Part shown: positions 1 through 11,334 of the stretch, piece after piece
Layout: every line of letters starts with the position of its first letter
Position numbering within the stretch: the first letter of the stretch is position 1
Source: Plotosus lineatus
Lineage: Eukaryota > Chordata > Actinopteri > Siluriformes > Plotosidae
Direction of reading: 5' to 3'
Assembly (NCBI GenBank): GCA_024760905.1
Contig: CM045729.1
Location: 55,533,080-55,597,079 of the forward strand
DNA length: 64,000 nt
Notes under the pieces: model-generated
Told to the model about the DNA's origin: nothing
Database searches by the model: none
Seen by the model: the letters and a program-made list of their open reading frames with translations, nothing else
Position numbers and translations under genes: made by a program

Positions 1-1661
1 CCACCAGTATATCATCAGGACCAACTGCCTTTCCACTCTTCATCCTCTTGAATGCCCTCCTCACTTCACCCTTACTAATCTTTGCTACTTCCTGGTCCTC
101 AACAGTCATCTCTTCTTCTCTTTTTTTCTCTCATTTTCCACATTCATCAGCTCTTCAAAGTACTCTTTCCATCTTCCCAGCACACTTCTGTCATCAGTCA
201 ACACGTTTCCCACTCTGTCCTTAATCACTCTAACTTGCTGCACGTCCTTCCCATCTCTATTTCTCTGCTGTGCCAACCTGTATAAATCATTTTCTCCCTC
301 CTTACTGTCCAACCTATCATACAAGTCATCATACTCCCTCTGCTTGGCCTTTGACACCTTCGTCTTACACTGTGTCTCCCAGTACTGCTGTTTACTCTCT
401 TCGGTCCTCTCTATGTCCCATTTCTTCTTAGCTACCTCTTCTTTTGTACACACTTCCTCATTCCACCACCAAGTCTACTTATCTACTCTCCTTCCAGAGG
501 ACACACCAAGTACTCTCCTACCTGTCTCCCTGATCACATTAGCTGTAGTTGTCCAGTCATCTGGAAGCACTTCCTGACCACTAAAAACCTGTTTCAACTC
601 CTCCTTGAAGACAACATGACACACTTCCTTTTTCAGCTTCCACCACTTTGTCTTCTGCTCTGCCTTTGCCTTCTTCACCTTTCTTACCATCAGCATCATC
701 CTGCACACCACCATCCTATGCTGTTTGGCAACACTCTCACCCACTACTACTTTGCAGTCACTGACTTCCTTCAAATTACATCGCCTACACAAGATGTAGT
801 CTACCCGTGTGTTCCTACCTCCACTTTTATAAGTCACCCTATGCTCCTCTCTTCTGGAAGAACGTATTCACCACAGCCATTTCCATCCTTTTTTGCCAAA
901 TCTATCAACATCTGTCCTTCTGTGTTCCTGTCCTGGATACCAAACCTGCCCATCACTTCCTCATCCCCTCTGTTGCCTGCACCAACATGTCCATTGAAGT
1001 CTGCCCCAATGACCACTCTTTCACCTCTGGGGGTACTCTGCAACAATTCATCTAACTCAATCCAGAATCTCTCCTTCTCTTATAGCTCACATCCTGCCTG
1101 TGGGGCATAAGCACTAACAACATTGAACATCACGCCTTCGATTTCTAACTTGAGACTCATCACTCTGTCTGACACTCTTTTCCCTTCTAGTACATTCCTG
1201 ACAAACTCCTCCTTCAAGATGACTCCAACGCCATTTCTCTTCCCATCCACACCATGAAAAAACAGCTTAAACCCTGCTCCTAAGCTTCTAGCCTTGCAAC
1301 TTTTTCACCTAGTCTCCTGAACACATAGTATGTCCACCTTCCTTCTCTGCATCATGTCAGCCAGCTCTCTACCTTTTCCTGTCATAGTTCCAACATTCAA
1401 AGTCCCTACTCTCAGTCCTAAACTCATGCTTTTCCTCTTCTCTCTCTGCATACGGACACGCCTCCCGCCTCTCCTTCTTCGACGTCTTTGACCAACAGTA
1501 GTCCCATTTCCACCAGCACCCTGTTGGTTAACAGCACTGATGGCGGTCGTTGTTAACCCAGGCCTCGACCGATCCAGTATGAAATTTGTCTTTACGGTTT
1601 GCATTTTGTATTCTGGCAAAAGTTTTACGCCGGATGCCCTCCCTGTCGCAACCCTCTGCAT
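1..1661 (-). pseudogene. RTE endonuclease/linker ORF, broken
   Basis: Translated pieces on the minus strand give, in order: a basic N-terminal leader (1661-1440), the endonuclease start with motifs LNVGTM and QETR (about 1420-1305), GADFNGHVG (about 1000), VDYILCRRC and KQHRMVV (837-475), and a lysine-rich linker ending in WKEYFEELM (453-106). These are hallmarks of the APE endonuclease of RTE LINEs. QHR retains the histidine that is catalytic in this fold, unlike the copy at 60 kb. Frameshifts separate the pieces at about 1305, 1050-840 and 470, so it cannot encode one protein. The reverse transcriptase would lie left of the window. Confidence 0.85.
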
Positions 1662-1722
1662 TTATCCGGGCTTGGGACTAGCGTGAGGGCGGGCACTTGT
1701 TTGTGCCCCCCCACGGCTGCAT
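1..1722 (-). mobile_element. RTE-clade non-LTR retrotransposon, copy A (5' part, runs off the window)
   Basis: Minus-strand LINE whose 5' end lies at about 1722 (leader starting ATGCAGCCGTG, shared with the copy at 60342). It reads through a leader, an APE-type endonuclease and the linker towards the reverse transcriptase, and leaves the window at base 1. Orientation and order match the better-preserved plus-strand copy at 60342-63017. The 5' end abuts sequence of a Tigger-like element, so this LINE probably inserted into it. Confidence 0.9.
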
Positions 1723-2228
1723 TGAATATATATCAAATAGTATCACAATTAATTTCAAAAAGTCACTTATTTATACCGAGTCACTTTACATGAAGTTTAA
1801 AACAGCCAATCAACGCTTACAATATGTGCGGCACTCAAAAACCGAAAGTAGTGTACTTGCAAAAGTAGTGTACTTGCTGTGGGTTATACGGACTTCCGGT
1901 CTTTCAAGTCAGCAAGGGCGCCGTTGAACTCGCTTAGAACACAGCCTGTACTGATCTGAATCACCAGCAGAGCGGAGAGTTATCTTTTTACTCATTTTAG
2001 AACACTCTTTGCTTAACCGAGTATGCATGGTAGACTGCCGATCCGAGCAGATAGTTAATTCATCTCTGTGTATGAAATTTGCACCCATGCTAGTAGGCTT
2101 ACACTTCTGACCAACCATATTTGCTTACGGTTACAAAAGTCTGCAAAACAGTGTAAACACAAAGATCACAGAGACGTCTTAACACAAGGGTAACATGCTA
2201 TATCACTGAGATTTATATATAACGTATA

Positions 2229-2582
2229 CAGTCGGCCCCAACTTACAAAATTAATCCGTTCCAGAACCCCTTTCGTATAGCGGGGATTTTGTAAGTAGGG
2301 GTCATTTTACATGTTAAATGCCTAATTCGTTCCAAGGCTCCAGTCTTTGGACTGGATAAACCCCATAAACCCTTTAAAAATGAGAGAAGTACACCAATTT
2401 TGTATGAAATATGTGTTAAAAGTAAAAAAAGTATTTATCAAACCATTTAAACATTTTATTAGCATATTAAACCATTTTATTAACATATTTATTAATTAAA
2501 CCATTATTAAACATTTTTATTAACACACACACAAACACATCTCTCTCTCTCTCTCTCGCTCTCTGTCCCTCTCTGTCCCTCT

Positions 2583-2613
<31 letters not shown>

Positions 2614-3018
2614 TATAGGCCACGCCCACAAGACGTGGAATTCAAATCGCATTCCCTGCTTGACAAACTCAACTTTAATTTGATTCCTTGAGGGATCGGA
2701 ATTTCAGATGAGCTCAACTGCGCCTACATTTATTAAACATTTACTGAATTAAACAACTTAAAAAAACTAAATTAAAAACTAAAGAGCGAAGTTTCCTTCT
2801 GTCTCTCTATCTGGGAGGCCAGCGGGGCGGGCTGTTGAGAGACAGCCAATGAGAGAGCAACTTGCGGTCGTGTGAAATTTTGATTGGCGCGTTTGAATTA
2901 TGAATTTCTTTTCGTAAGAGGGGGTTGTTTCGTATCTCGGGGACGGAAATGCAGAAAAATGTTTTTCGTAAACCGGGGATTTCGTATACAGGGGTCTTTG
3001 TAATTTGGGGGCTGACTG
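2229..3018. mobile_element. Tigger-like nonautonomous element, family A copy 1
   Basis: A 790-bp element bounded by TA (2227-2228 and 3019-3020), with termini CAGTCGGCCCCAACTTAC and, inverted, CAGTCAGCCCCCAAATTAC. The interior carries a CT-rich microsatellite (2541-2614) and AT-rich filler with no coding potential. It sits inside family B copy 1 and is therefore younger. Related copies lie at 4655-5581 and 28843-30054. Confidence 0.75.
2541..2614. repeat. (CT)n microsatellite
   Basis: Imperfect CT tract inside the family A element, ending in CG-alternating bases. Equivalent CT tracts occur at the same place in the copies at 4800-5250 and 29030-29350, so it is part of the element. Confidence 0.9.
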
Positions 3019-3197
3019 TACATATAACTGAACTGGGAAGAAGGAGGGGCACGTTCAGTCTGTCATTTGTAAACAATGGATGCAGTGTACTCCGTCAGTA
3101 CGTCTCAACTCAAAATTTGACTTTTTTTTTGAAAAACAAAAACCCATAAAATCGAAAAAACCGTAAAACGGATGAACGTAAGTCGGGGAGTGTCTGT

Positions 3198-3198
3198 A

Positions 3199-3258
<60 letters not shown>
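3198..3258. repeat. (CA)n(GA)n compound microsatellite
   Basis: CA repeat passing into a GA repeat, starting at the TA target of family B copy 1. Downstream, 3259-4467 is AT-rich single-copy-looking sequence in which I recognise no gene or repeat. Confidence 0.95.
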
Positions 3259-3260
<2 letters not shown>

Positions 3261-4467
3261 CAACTGCTTCTTATATGAAATTAAAAATCCTTTTAAAAAT
3301 ACAAAATCTGAAAATAAATGTATTCACAAAGCCAACATTGAAGGCACTGTGTGTTGTGAAAATAATCTAAAAAGATGATATTAAATTCCTTTTGAGGTAT
3401 TTGTTTTTATTAAAAAGAATATAACGTGGATAATTGTGAAATAGTTTATGACATGCGGAAAGACATTGTTAAGTGGGCAGTTATTTTACTTTAAACCGCA
3501 AAAAGGCTTGCTACTCTGCGCCAAAGCCTTTCCCCTTAGCAGACCACACACTGCTTGGAAAGAGATTTTTGGCAGGACAGCCCTACTGGAAGAGGAATTA
3601 GGTAACTTCCTCAAAACAACCACAAGTGCTGTTCCATGATGACCTCATAGATTCACAGTTGGATATCAAGCCGATTAACAACCATTATCTCAAATACGAA
3701 GACAGGGACTTGGGCAGATATACCTACCAGGAAAGAAAAAAGTAAACACACCAATGACAGGAGTTGAAAATTTTGTTGTTTAGGTTTTTAAAAGTTATAG
3801 CCATTCGTTTTATGGTAAAGGAGTTTGTTTATGCTAATTGTCTTAACGTTGTCAATCATGATGATCTTTTGAGGACTTGGACAAACTATTACAGTCATAC
3901 TTTTTAAAACTTTCAGGGGGTTATTTGTCATTTTCTAATCTACACGCTTACAGGTGTGACCTGCTGTCATTTCAATCAGACCACACAGAATTTCAAAAAA
4001 TAATAGTGAAAACAGACCAGATTGCCTCCTATAACATTTTGCCATTATCTAATATTCACAGCATATCTACATGACTGTTCCCACTGCAGGGGGTGTACAA
4101 TACTTGTATAACTTCAGTAGCAACTGGCTAGATCCATGTGTCTAACTGAACACGTGTTACATTTCACCCTTGCAAGTAACTTGCATAGGATCGGGGGATC
4201 CAGCTTGTGGGTGAAAATTGTGAAAATCAGCAAAATACTTGTTCTTGATTTAATACAATAAATTTTCATTTAAAGATTTATAATGCAGCATAACTTACAC
4301 TGAAAATTGACACGTCTCTGGAAATATAAAGAACAAAAATTAATCCTAGTTTTTCATTGATGCAAATAAACTGCTTAGAAAGCAAATGGAGCAAAATAAA
4401 AGCAAACAGAGGAAGCAAGATTTTTGCCAAAATACAGATTTCACATGTGTTCAGAATTAAGAATTTA
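3259..4467. other. Unassigned intergenic sequence
   Basis: AT-rich, only short open frames without recognisable domains. Nothing supportable as a gene. Confidence 0.5.
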
Positions 4468-4602
4468 CACTGCCAATCAAAAGTGCTGGATCACGTAGAA
4501 ATTTCGATGATTTTTGTTTGTTTGTGCATTTGTTTCAATCAGGCATGTGATTTGACTAAGCCCAAAAAGACTGAAAATTGCTGGGTGTCTGGGGGCGGAG
4601 CC
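4468..4602. mobile_element. Probable Tc1-like terminal repeat remnant
   Basis: Starts TACACTGCCAATCAAAAGTG and runs into a sequence resembling the common fish Tc1 terminal repeat that begins with a short TACACTGCC..CAAAAGT motif. Only one end is visible and it merges into a TG/G run (4603-4641). Confidence 0.35.
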
Positions 4603-4641
4603 ATGGTGTGTGTGTGTGTGGCGGGGGGGGGGGGGGGGGGG
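4603..4641. repeat. (TG)n and poly-G run
   Basis: Short TG repeat followed by an uninterrupted run of about 20 G. Confidence 0.9.
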
Positions 4642-4654
4642 TGTGATAAAAGTA

Positions 4655-5581
4655 TACCAATCAGATGATAAAAGTATACCAATTTTGTATGACATGTGTT
4701 AAAAGTAAAAGAAAATTATTTATTAAATCATTTTATTAACATATTTATTAATGAAACTATGATTAAACATTTTTATTAACACACACACACACACACACCT
4801 CTCTCTCTCTCTATTGCGCGCACTGCGGGCACACCCTCAAGAAGTGAATTCAAAGCGCATTCCCTGCTTCACAAACTCAACTTTAATTTGATTCCTTGAG
4901 GGATCGTGATGCCAGATGAGCTCAAATGCACCCACATTTATTAAACATTTACTGAATTAAACAACTTAAAAAACTCAACTAAAAACTAGAGCGTTATTCC
5001 TTCTCTCTCTCTCTCTCTCACTCTGTCTCTCTCATGCACGCACTGCGGGCCATGCCCACAAGACGTGAACTTCAAAGTGCATTCCTTGCTTGACAAACTC
5101 AACTTTAATTTGATTCCTTGAGGGATCGGGATGGCATATAAGCTCAAATGCGCCCACAATTATTAAACATTTACTGAATTAAAACAACTTAAAAAACTAA
5201 ACTAAACTAAAAACTAAAGACTTATTCCTTCTCTCTCTCTGTCTCGCTCGCTGCGGGCCACGCCCACAAGACGTGAATTCAAAGCGCATTCCCTGCTTGA
5301 CCATTTCCAAAATTAAAACAACTTAAAAAAGTAAACTAAAAACTAAAGCGTGAAGCTTCCTTCTGTCTCTATCTGGGAGGCCAGCGGGGCGGGATGTTAA
5401 GAGACAGCCAATGAGAGAGCAACTCGCGCATCATGTGAAATTTTGATTGGCGTGTTTGAAGTTTGAATTTCTTTTCTTAAGAGAGGGTGGTTTCGTATTT
5501 CGGGGACAGAAACTCAGGAAAATGTTTTTCATAATCCGGGGATTTCGTACAAAGGGGTCTTCGTAAATTGGGGGCCGACTA
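4655..5581. mobile_element. Tigger-like family A copy 2, with tandem internal duplication
   Basis: Homologous to 2229-3018. The right end is present (inverted, AGTCGGCCCCCAA, with the terminal base mutated) but the left terminus is missing. The internal block 'CT tract, GCGGGC, TTCAAA, AACTCAACTTTAATTTG, ATTAAACATTTACTGAATT' is repeated about three times (near 4800-5025, 5026-5235 and 5236-5310), whereas copy 1 has it once. Confidence 0.65.
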
Positions 5582-5850
5582 TATATATATAAAATACTGA
5601 ATACAACTAAATTTAAAAACAAGACCAACAATTTTAGAGTATAATAAGACTCTGAATTGATTTTAAATGACATTGTCATAATGAAGTTATTTATTAATAA
5701 GAAAACTATCAGTGCTCTAGTGATCAAAAAATGAGTGGGTACACAATGGCAGCGAAGCGACCGAGGCACGGCTTTGGCTTTAAAACTATTTAGCACTTCA
5801 TATCCGCTTTTTATTTACACAGTCGTGGAAATTTACGTTGATCAACTATA

Positions 5851-7372
5851 CTAGTCCTTCTCAAAAAATTAGCATATTGTGATAAAGTTTAATATTTTCT
5901 GTAATGTACTGATAAAAATTAAACTTTCATACATTTTAGATTCATTGCACACCAACTGAAATATTTCAGGTCTTTTAGTGTTTTAATACTGATGATTTTG
6001 GCATACAGCTCATGAAAACCCAAAATTCCTATCTCAAAAAATTAGCATATCATGAAAAGGTACTCTGAATGAGCTATTAACCTAATCATCTGAATCAACC
6101 AATTAACTCTAAACACCTGCAAAAGATTCCTGAGGCTTTTAAAAACTCCCAGCCTGGTTCATTACTCAAAACTGCAATCATGGGTAAGACTGCCGACCTG
6201 ACTGCTGTCCAGAAGGCCATCATTGACACCCTCAAGCAAGAGGGTAAGACACAGAAAGAAATCTCTGAGCGAGTATCAAGGCACCTCAGTGGGACGTCTG
6301 TGGGAAGGAAAAAGTGTGGCAGAAAATGCTGCACAACCAGAAGAGGTGACCGCACCCTGAGGAAGATTGTGGAGAAGGGCAGATTCCAGACCTTGGGGGA
6401 CCTGTGGAAGCAGTGGACTGGGCTACAGGTGCCGCATTCCCCAGGTCAAGCCACTTTTGAACCAGAAACAGCGGCAGAAGCGCCTGACCTGGGCTACAGA
6501 GAAGCAGCACTGGACTGTTGCTCAGTGGTCCAAAGTACTTTTTTCAGATGAAAGCAAATTTTGCATGTCATTCGGAAATCAAGGTGCCAGAGTCTGGAGG
6601 AAGACTGGGGAGAAGGAAATGCCAAAATGCCTGAAGTCCAGTGTCAAGTACCCACAGTCAGTGATGGTCTGGGGTGCCATGTCAGCTGCTGGTGTTGGTC
6701 CACTGTGTTTTATCAAGGGCAGGGTCAATGCAGCTAGCTATCAGGAGATTTTGGAGCACTTCATGCTTCTATCTGCTGAAAAGCTTTATGGAGATGAAGA
6801 TTTCATTTTTCAGCACGACCTGGCACCTGTTCACAGTGCCAAAACCACTGCTAAATGGTTTACTGAACATGGTATTACTGTGCTCAATTGGCCTGCCAAC
6901 TCTCCTGACCTGAACCCCATAGAGAATCTGTGGGATATTGTGAAGAGAAAATTGAGAGACACCAGACCCAACACTGTGGATGAGCTTAAAGCCGCTATCG
7001 AAGCATCCTAGGCCTCCGTAACACCTCAGCAGTGCCACAGGCTGATTGCCTCCAGAAGCAGTCATTTCTGCAAAAGGATTCCTGACCAAGTATTGAGTGC
7101 ATAACTGAACATAATTATTTGAAGGTTGACTTTTTGTATTAAAAGCACTTTTTTTTCATTGGTCGGATGAAATATGCTAATTTTTTGAGATAGTGATTTT
7201 TGTTTTTTTCTTTTTTGCCAAAATTATTAATATTAAAATAATAAAAGGCTTAAACTACTTCAGTTGTGTGTAATGAATCTAAAAATATATGAAAGTCTAA
7301 TTTTTTTTATCAGTACATTACAGAAAATAATGAACTTTATCACAATATGCTAATTTTTTTTAGAAGGACTAG
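5851..7372 (+). mobile_element. Tc1-like transposon with IR/DR ends
   Basis: A 1522-bp element with TA on each side (5849-5850, 7373-7374). Outer terminal repeats start CTAGTCCTTCTCAAAAAATT and are matched inverted at 7340-7372. The inverted repeat continues about 110 bp inward. A second, inner copy of the core TCTCAAAAAATTAGCATAT lies at about 6031-6050 and, inverted, at about 7171-7189. Each end thus has two direct repeats, the IR/DR arrangement of salmonid-type Tc1 elements. Ends are well preserved while the transposase is broken. Confidence 0.93.
6180..7104 (+). pseudogene. Tc1-family DD34E transposase, frameshifted
   Basis: The reading starts MGKTADLTAVQKAIIDTLK, a Tc1 N-terminal helix-turn-helix. 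Part of this DNA-binding region seems deleted after ISERV, and a frameshift near 6420 shifts to the second reading. The catalytic core follows: FSDESKF (first D), FQHDLAPVHS (second D) and PDLNPIENLWD (the E), the DD34E triad of Tc1 transposases. A TAG at 7009-7011 replaces the tryptophan codon expected after IEAS. The same frame then runs 30 more codons to TAA at 7102-7104, the likely original stop. With one frameshift and one nonsense codon, it is inactive but recent. Confidence 0.92.
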
Positions 7373-7375
7373 TAA

Positions 7376-7612
7376 AGTAGACCAAATTCAGTCAGTACAC
7401 ACATCTAAGCCACTAAAACAAGTGGGTACACGGCGCGTATCCGTCCGGATCATGCTGTCCAATATGGCATGTAAACATAAGTCACGGGACCCTGTGCCGT
7501 CACGCTCTCAACTCGGGCTTATTTTAAGGGGAGGGCCTATATTAAAATCATCTTGTAAAATCACGCTAGGTCTTATTTTGTGGTTTGGTCTTATTTTCAG
7601 GAAAACACGGTA
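7376..7612. mobile_element. Possible transposon end
   Basis: GC-richer stretch ending in GGTCTTATTTTCAGGAAAAC and ACGGTA. A related inverted end (ATACCGTATTTGACG) is seen at 13170-13190. This resembles widespread vertebrate DNA-transposon termini with 'aaaataagacc' motifs. The other end was not found. Confidence 0.3.
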
Positions 7613-7704
7613 CTTGACACGAGCGTCGGGCAATAGTATTTCTCAACCCCCGATTATCAGGATTAATTTTTAATTAAAATCAATAAACATGCACAAGTCA
7701 AATT

Positions 7705-8223
7705 TTAAATTATTTCCACACTACCCTGGTTGTTAACTACTCTATCTGCAATGGGGATTGGCTGTCGTGGCGGATTCTTTCTTTCGATCTTTGTATTGTT
7801 AGCCGTAAACAATGGATGGATTCCATAAGGTGCACTTACTTTCGGTTCACATCCAAAAGTTCCATCAAGCGAAGCGTTTGTTTTTCTTACATGTAGTTGT
7901 TGAACATGCTTCTGGAGTTTTGCGTGGCATTCTAATGCTTTTAATCCACGCGATCCATAGTCTATTTCATCGTGACACCACGTGCACAATACTTTTCCAG
8001 GCCAATCAATCTTGCGAATGAAGTCGCCGAATAACGTCGTCACAATCTTTTTTCCGCTGGTAGCATTGTATTCTTTTTCCATCCAGTCCCAGTGGAACTT
8101 ATTTTTGACCAATTTGTCAATTTCTTTTATTCGCGCAGCGTCCTTTCTCTCCACAACCGTCATCTTTCTGCTGACAAGTAGGGAATTAGACATATGGGTA
8201 CTACGGAAGCATTGATTGGCCAA
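7705..8223 (-). pseudogene. Zinc-finger-containing ORF, probably from a DNA transposon
   Basis: A 172-codon minus-strand frame. The first plausible start is the upstream Met at 8223, but Met-22 (8160, MTVVERKDAARIKEI) is an equally good start. Around residues 90-115 it has a C2H2-like finger: CTWCHDEIDYGSRGLKALE then H and KHVQQLH, with spacing like the TTF/BED-type fingers at the N-terminus of hAT-related transposases and domesticated relatives. No catalytic domain follows. It lies close to a possible transposon end (7612) and I cannot assign a family with certainty. Its openness over 500 bp makes it the longest clean frame here that is not Tc1 or LINE. Confidence 0.4.
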
Positions 8224-8729
8224 AATGCATGACTATTAGCAAAAATGCATTACGTCAGCATAGTCAGCCAATCACAGTCCCCATTACATGCAGGGGCTTG
8301 TTAAAAAGTCAGATCCAGAATAAAACGAAATGAGATTTATTTAATGCGTTTTTTACGAAAAAAAGATGGATTTATTATTTTTTTTTGTTTGCCCCTGAAA
8401 ATGAAAAAGATGGAATTCCGTCTATAGATGGAAAATCACATGCCTGTTCAATCAACAATATTAATTGATCAGAAAGATATTCTTGACACTGTTAATGATG
8501 TATGTGAGTATTATAGGTGGAAAGAACTGGAATTTTAATAAAATATCTACATACATACATACATGGGTTCACTTTCAGCAATTATAAATACTTGTGCTCT
8601 AATGACACAGTGTCTCAGCTAATCCAAGTTTGTTATCAAAAACCCATTTTCAATTATGTCAGCATAGCTAAAATTGCCCTTTTTAGGCTAGTTGGGCATA
8701 TGGGGCAAGGGCATTCTTGGGTTTGATCA

Positions 8730-9440
8730 TCGACCTAAAACTTTCTTTTGAAATTCAGCAACCTATCCTGGTCCTAAAATCAAGGCTATTCTGTGGATGA
8801 GAGAATGAGAAATTGCCCAGAAATTGCAGATCTCATACAACAGGGTGTTCTACTCCCTTCAGAGAGCAGTGCAAACTGGCTGTAAGAAGGACAGAAAGAG
8901 ACGTAGGAGGCCCTTAACTAATGGCAAAACACCAATGTCAACTTCGACAATGAAGAAATGACTCCTGGATGTCAGGCTTTTATGAAAAGTTGCAAAAAAA
9001 AAAAAAAAACGATTGTGAAAAGAGAGAGCCATGATTTGTCACAAGAAAGCTCTCTCCCCATTTTGCAAAAGCATGCCATGTCAGGAACAGCACCTGATTG
9101 GACCCAGTTTCTTCCTAAGACAACGCAAACACAGCTCCAAATAGCAAGACCTATTTAAAGAAGCAGTCAGCTGGTATTCTGCCAGTAATATCCAGCACAG
9201 CCACCAGATCTCAAACTAACTGAGCTGTTGTGGAAGCAGCTTAACTGTATTGACCCATCAAACCAGTCCAGTTTGTGGGAAATGAGGTAGCATCTGGTGA
9301 AAGTTCTTCATCTTAAATTGACAAATTGGCAGCTAGATCTGCAAACACTAATAGCACCAAAGGGGTTTTTAAGGCTTTTTAAAAGCTTAAAAACAACACC
9401 GTTTATGGAGTGGTTCGTGACTGTTAGACTTACTTAAAGC
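8730..9440 (+). mobile_element. Decayed Tc1-like transposon relic
   Basis: Degenerate plus-strand matches to a Tc1 transposase. An N-terminal-like stretch lies near 8795-8960, and near 9190-9300 a PPDLK..ELLWKQL stretch corresponds to the SPDLNPIE..W box, followed by a C-terminal tail. Many stops and frameshifts; no terminal repeats recognised. Much older than the copy at 5851. Confidence 0.55.
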
Positions 9441-10149
9441 ACCTAATCTCCATGCCATTGTTTCAACACACTTAAGCAGTACAGCCGCTCCCCGAATTAC
9501 GTTTTTAATTGGTTCCGGATGGCCGTACGCAAGTTGAAAGTGAATGTAAGTTGTTACAGTGACGTATGACGTGCCGTATGACGCTCATACTGTACTATAC
9601 ATCCATAAATATAATGACTATATCTCATAAAACACCCCAAAATCAATTGTTATAAACATAACATTGTAAAATAATATCAAATATATCAAATAGTATCACC
9701 ATTAATTTCAAATAAGTCATTTATTTATACCGAGTCACTTTACATGAAGCTTAAAACAGCCAATCAACGCTTACAATATGTGAGGCGCTCAAAACCGAAA
9801 GTAGTGTTTCAAGTGAGCAAGGGCGCCGTTGGACTCGTTTAGAACTCAGCCTGCACTGATGTGAATCACCAGCAGAGCAGAGAGTTCTTTCTTTTCTGAA
9901 TTCAGGTTTTCATTCATTTTACAACTCTCTTTGCTTAACTGAGTATGCATGGTAGATTGCGCCGATCCAAGCAGATAGTTAATTCATCTCTGTGTATGAG
10001 ACTTGCACCCATGCTAGTAGGCTTACACTTCTGACCAACCATATTTGCTTAGGGTTACAAAAGTCCGCAAAACAGTGTAAACACAAAGATCACAGAGATG
10101 ACGTTTTAACACAAGGGTAACACGCTATATAACTGAGATACATAAACGC

Positions 10150-10154
<5 letters not shown>

Positions 10155-10199
<45 letters not shown>

Positions 10200-10212
10200 T
10201 CCATATACATAC

Positions 10213-10245
<33 letters not shown>

Positions 10246-10251
10246 ATATAT

Positions 10252-10300
<49 letters not shown>

Positions 10301-10337
10301 ATATATACACACATATACATATATATATATATATATA
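10155..10337. repeat. (TA)n microsatellite
   Basis: Long imperfect TA tract with CA interruptions, interior of family B copy 2. It supplied the TA target of the element at 10338. Confidence 0.95.
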
Positions 10338-11117
10338 CAGTAAATCCTCCGCTGGCGAACGCTTAAGCTCACGAAGTTTTCGCCTCAAGAACATTAAGTT
10401 TGCGAGGATATTGTCTCTGCTGACGAACTAGTTTTGGCGGACGAATCAAACCACGCTGGTCGAACAGCGCCATGGTGGCGACCACGAGAGAAGCTGGCCT
10501 TGACGCTCACGGCGTCACAGTTCGTCACACCCCTTTCTTTGAGTGCGGAAGTGGTTTGTGTTTGCTAGACATTTTGGACCATATTGAGTGTACTTTTGCT
10601 ATTATGGGACCGAAAAAGACCCCACCACAGGCGGAGATCATTGAAAAACACGAACGAGGTGTGCGTTTGTGTGACTCAGCGTCCCAGTACCAGTACGCTA
10701 AGTCTACCACCATCCTTAAGAACAAGGAAGCTATTAAGGGTGCGTGTGTGGCTAAGGGCGTTTCCAAACAGTAAGTCCCTCCCTCCCTCCCTCCCTCCTC
10801 CTCCCACTCCCTCCTCCTCCCACTCCATTCCATCAAGCCATCAACTACCATCACAAAGGTAAATAAAACGAATTTATTATACAGTACAGTTTATTTCTTT
10901 AATTACAATACAATAGCACATTTATTATACATAAAATAAGGTATATTTTTGTGTAGTTTTAAGGCTTATTTAGTAGAAAATTATGTTTTATGGGGACCTG
11001 GGAACGGATTATTCTCATTTTAATGGTTTCTTATGGGAAATAAATGTTCGGAAGACGAACTTTTCGCCTCACACACACTTTCTGGGAACCAATTATGTTC
11101 GTGAGCAGAGGTATCAC

Positions 11118-11119
<2 letters not shown>
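10338..11119 (+). mobile_element. Tigger/pogo-type element, family C (deleted derivative)
   Basis: A 782-bp element with TA on both sides (10336-10337, 11120-11121). Left end CAGTAAATCCTCCGCTGGCG. The right end inverted is CAGTGATACCTCTGCTCACG. The CAG(T) termini, TA target and internal CENP-B-type HTH ORF all point to the Tc/mariner Tigger/pogo group. Only the first part of the transposase remains, so it is a deletion derivative. Confidence 0.82.
10604..10774 (+). pseudogene. Truncated Tigger/pogo transposase N-terminus
   Basis: 56 codons from ATG at 10604 to TAA at 10774. The start MGPKKTPPQAEIIEKHERGV is followed by CDSASQYQYAKSTTILKNK and a KGVSKQ end. This is the CENP-B/psq-type N-terminal helix-turn-helix of Tigger transposases (family pattern: basic start, 'I+KHE+G', 'ARQY..S.STI.TILKNK'). 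A few residues are lost in the first helix. The frame ends just before the second HTH, and no DDE domain exists in this copy. Same strand as the element; CpG-rich upstream sequence (10440-10530) could be the original leader. Confidence 0.75.
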
Positions 11120-11179
<60 letters not shown>

Positions 11180-11180
11180 C
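11120..11180. repeat. (TA)n microsatellite
   Basis: TA tract between the family C element and the ribozyme-bearing inverted repeat. Confidence 0.95.
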
Positions 11181-11232
11181 ACAAAACAAAAATAAAAGGA
11201 CAGGACAAAGACTTTCTATTGAAACTACATTT

Positions 11233-11287
11233 ATCACTACAGATCTGTTTCGAGGGGTGGTGAAACCATCCTCTCTCCTCAGGTGAT
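11233..11287 (-). ncRNA. Hammerhead ribozyme (left arm)
   Basis: Mirror copy on the minus strand. Stem I pairs 11283-11287 with 11233-11237. The core CTGAGGA (minus, 11282-11276) differs from the right arm only at the freely variable N7 position. Stem II GAGAGG/CCCCTC, the GAAA core and ACAG(AT)CTGT stem III are identical. Predicted cleavage is 3' of the minus-strand A opposite 11238. The two ribozymes point away from each other, with 47 bp between their stem I bases. Confidence 0.83.
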
Positions 11288-11334
11288 TATAGAAGAATTT
11301 TTTATATTTTATTATAAGAAATATTTCTTCTATA

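Larger units (their letters stand above)
1723..3196. mobile_element. Tigger-like DNA transposon family B, copy 1 (left-truncated, interrupted)
   Basis: Bases 1727-2226 match 9690-10135 and the reverse of 16500-16900. Bases 3021-3196 match 11640-11819. Together they are one copy of family B, cut on the left by RTE copy A and split by a family A element at 2229-3018. The right end reads, inverted, CAGACACTCCCCGACTTACG followed by TA, the CAG terminus and TA target typical of Tc/mariner-Tigger elements. No transposase is recognisable, so it is a nonautonomous or dead copy. Confidence 0.7.
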
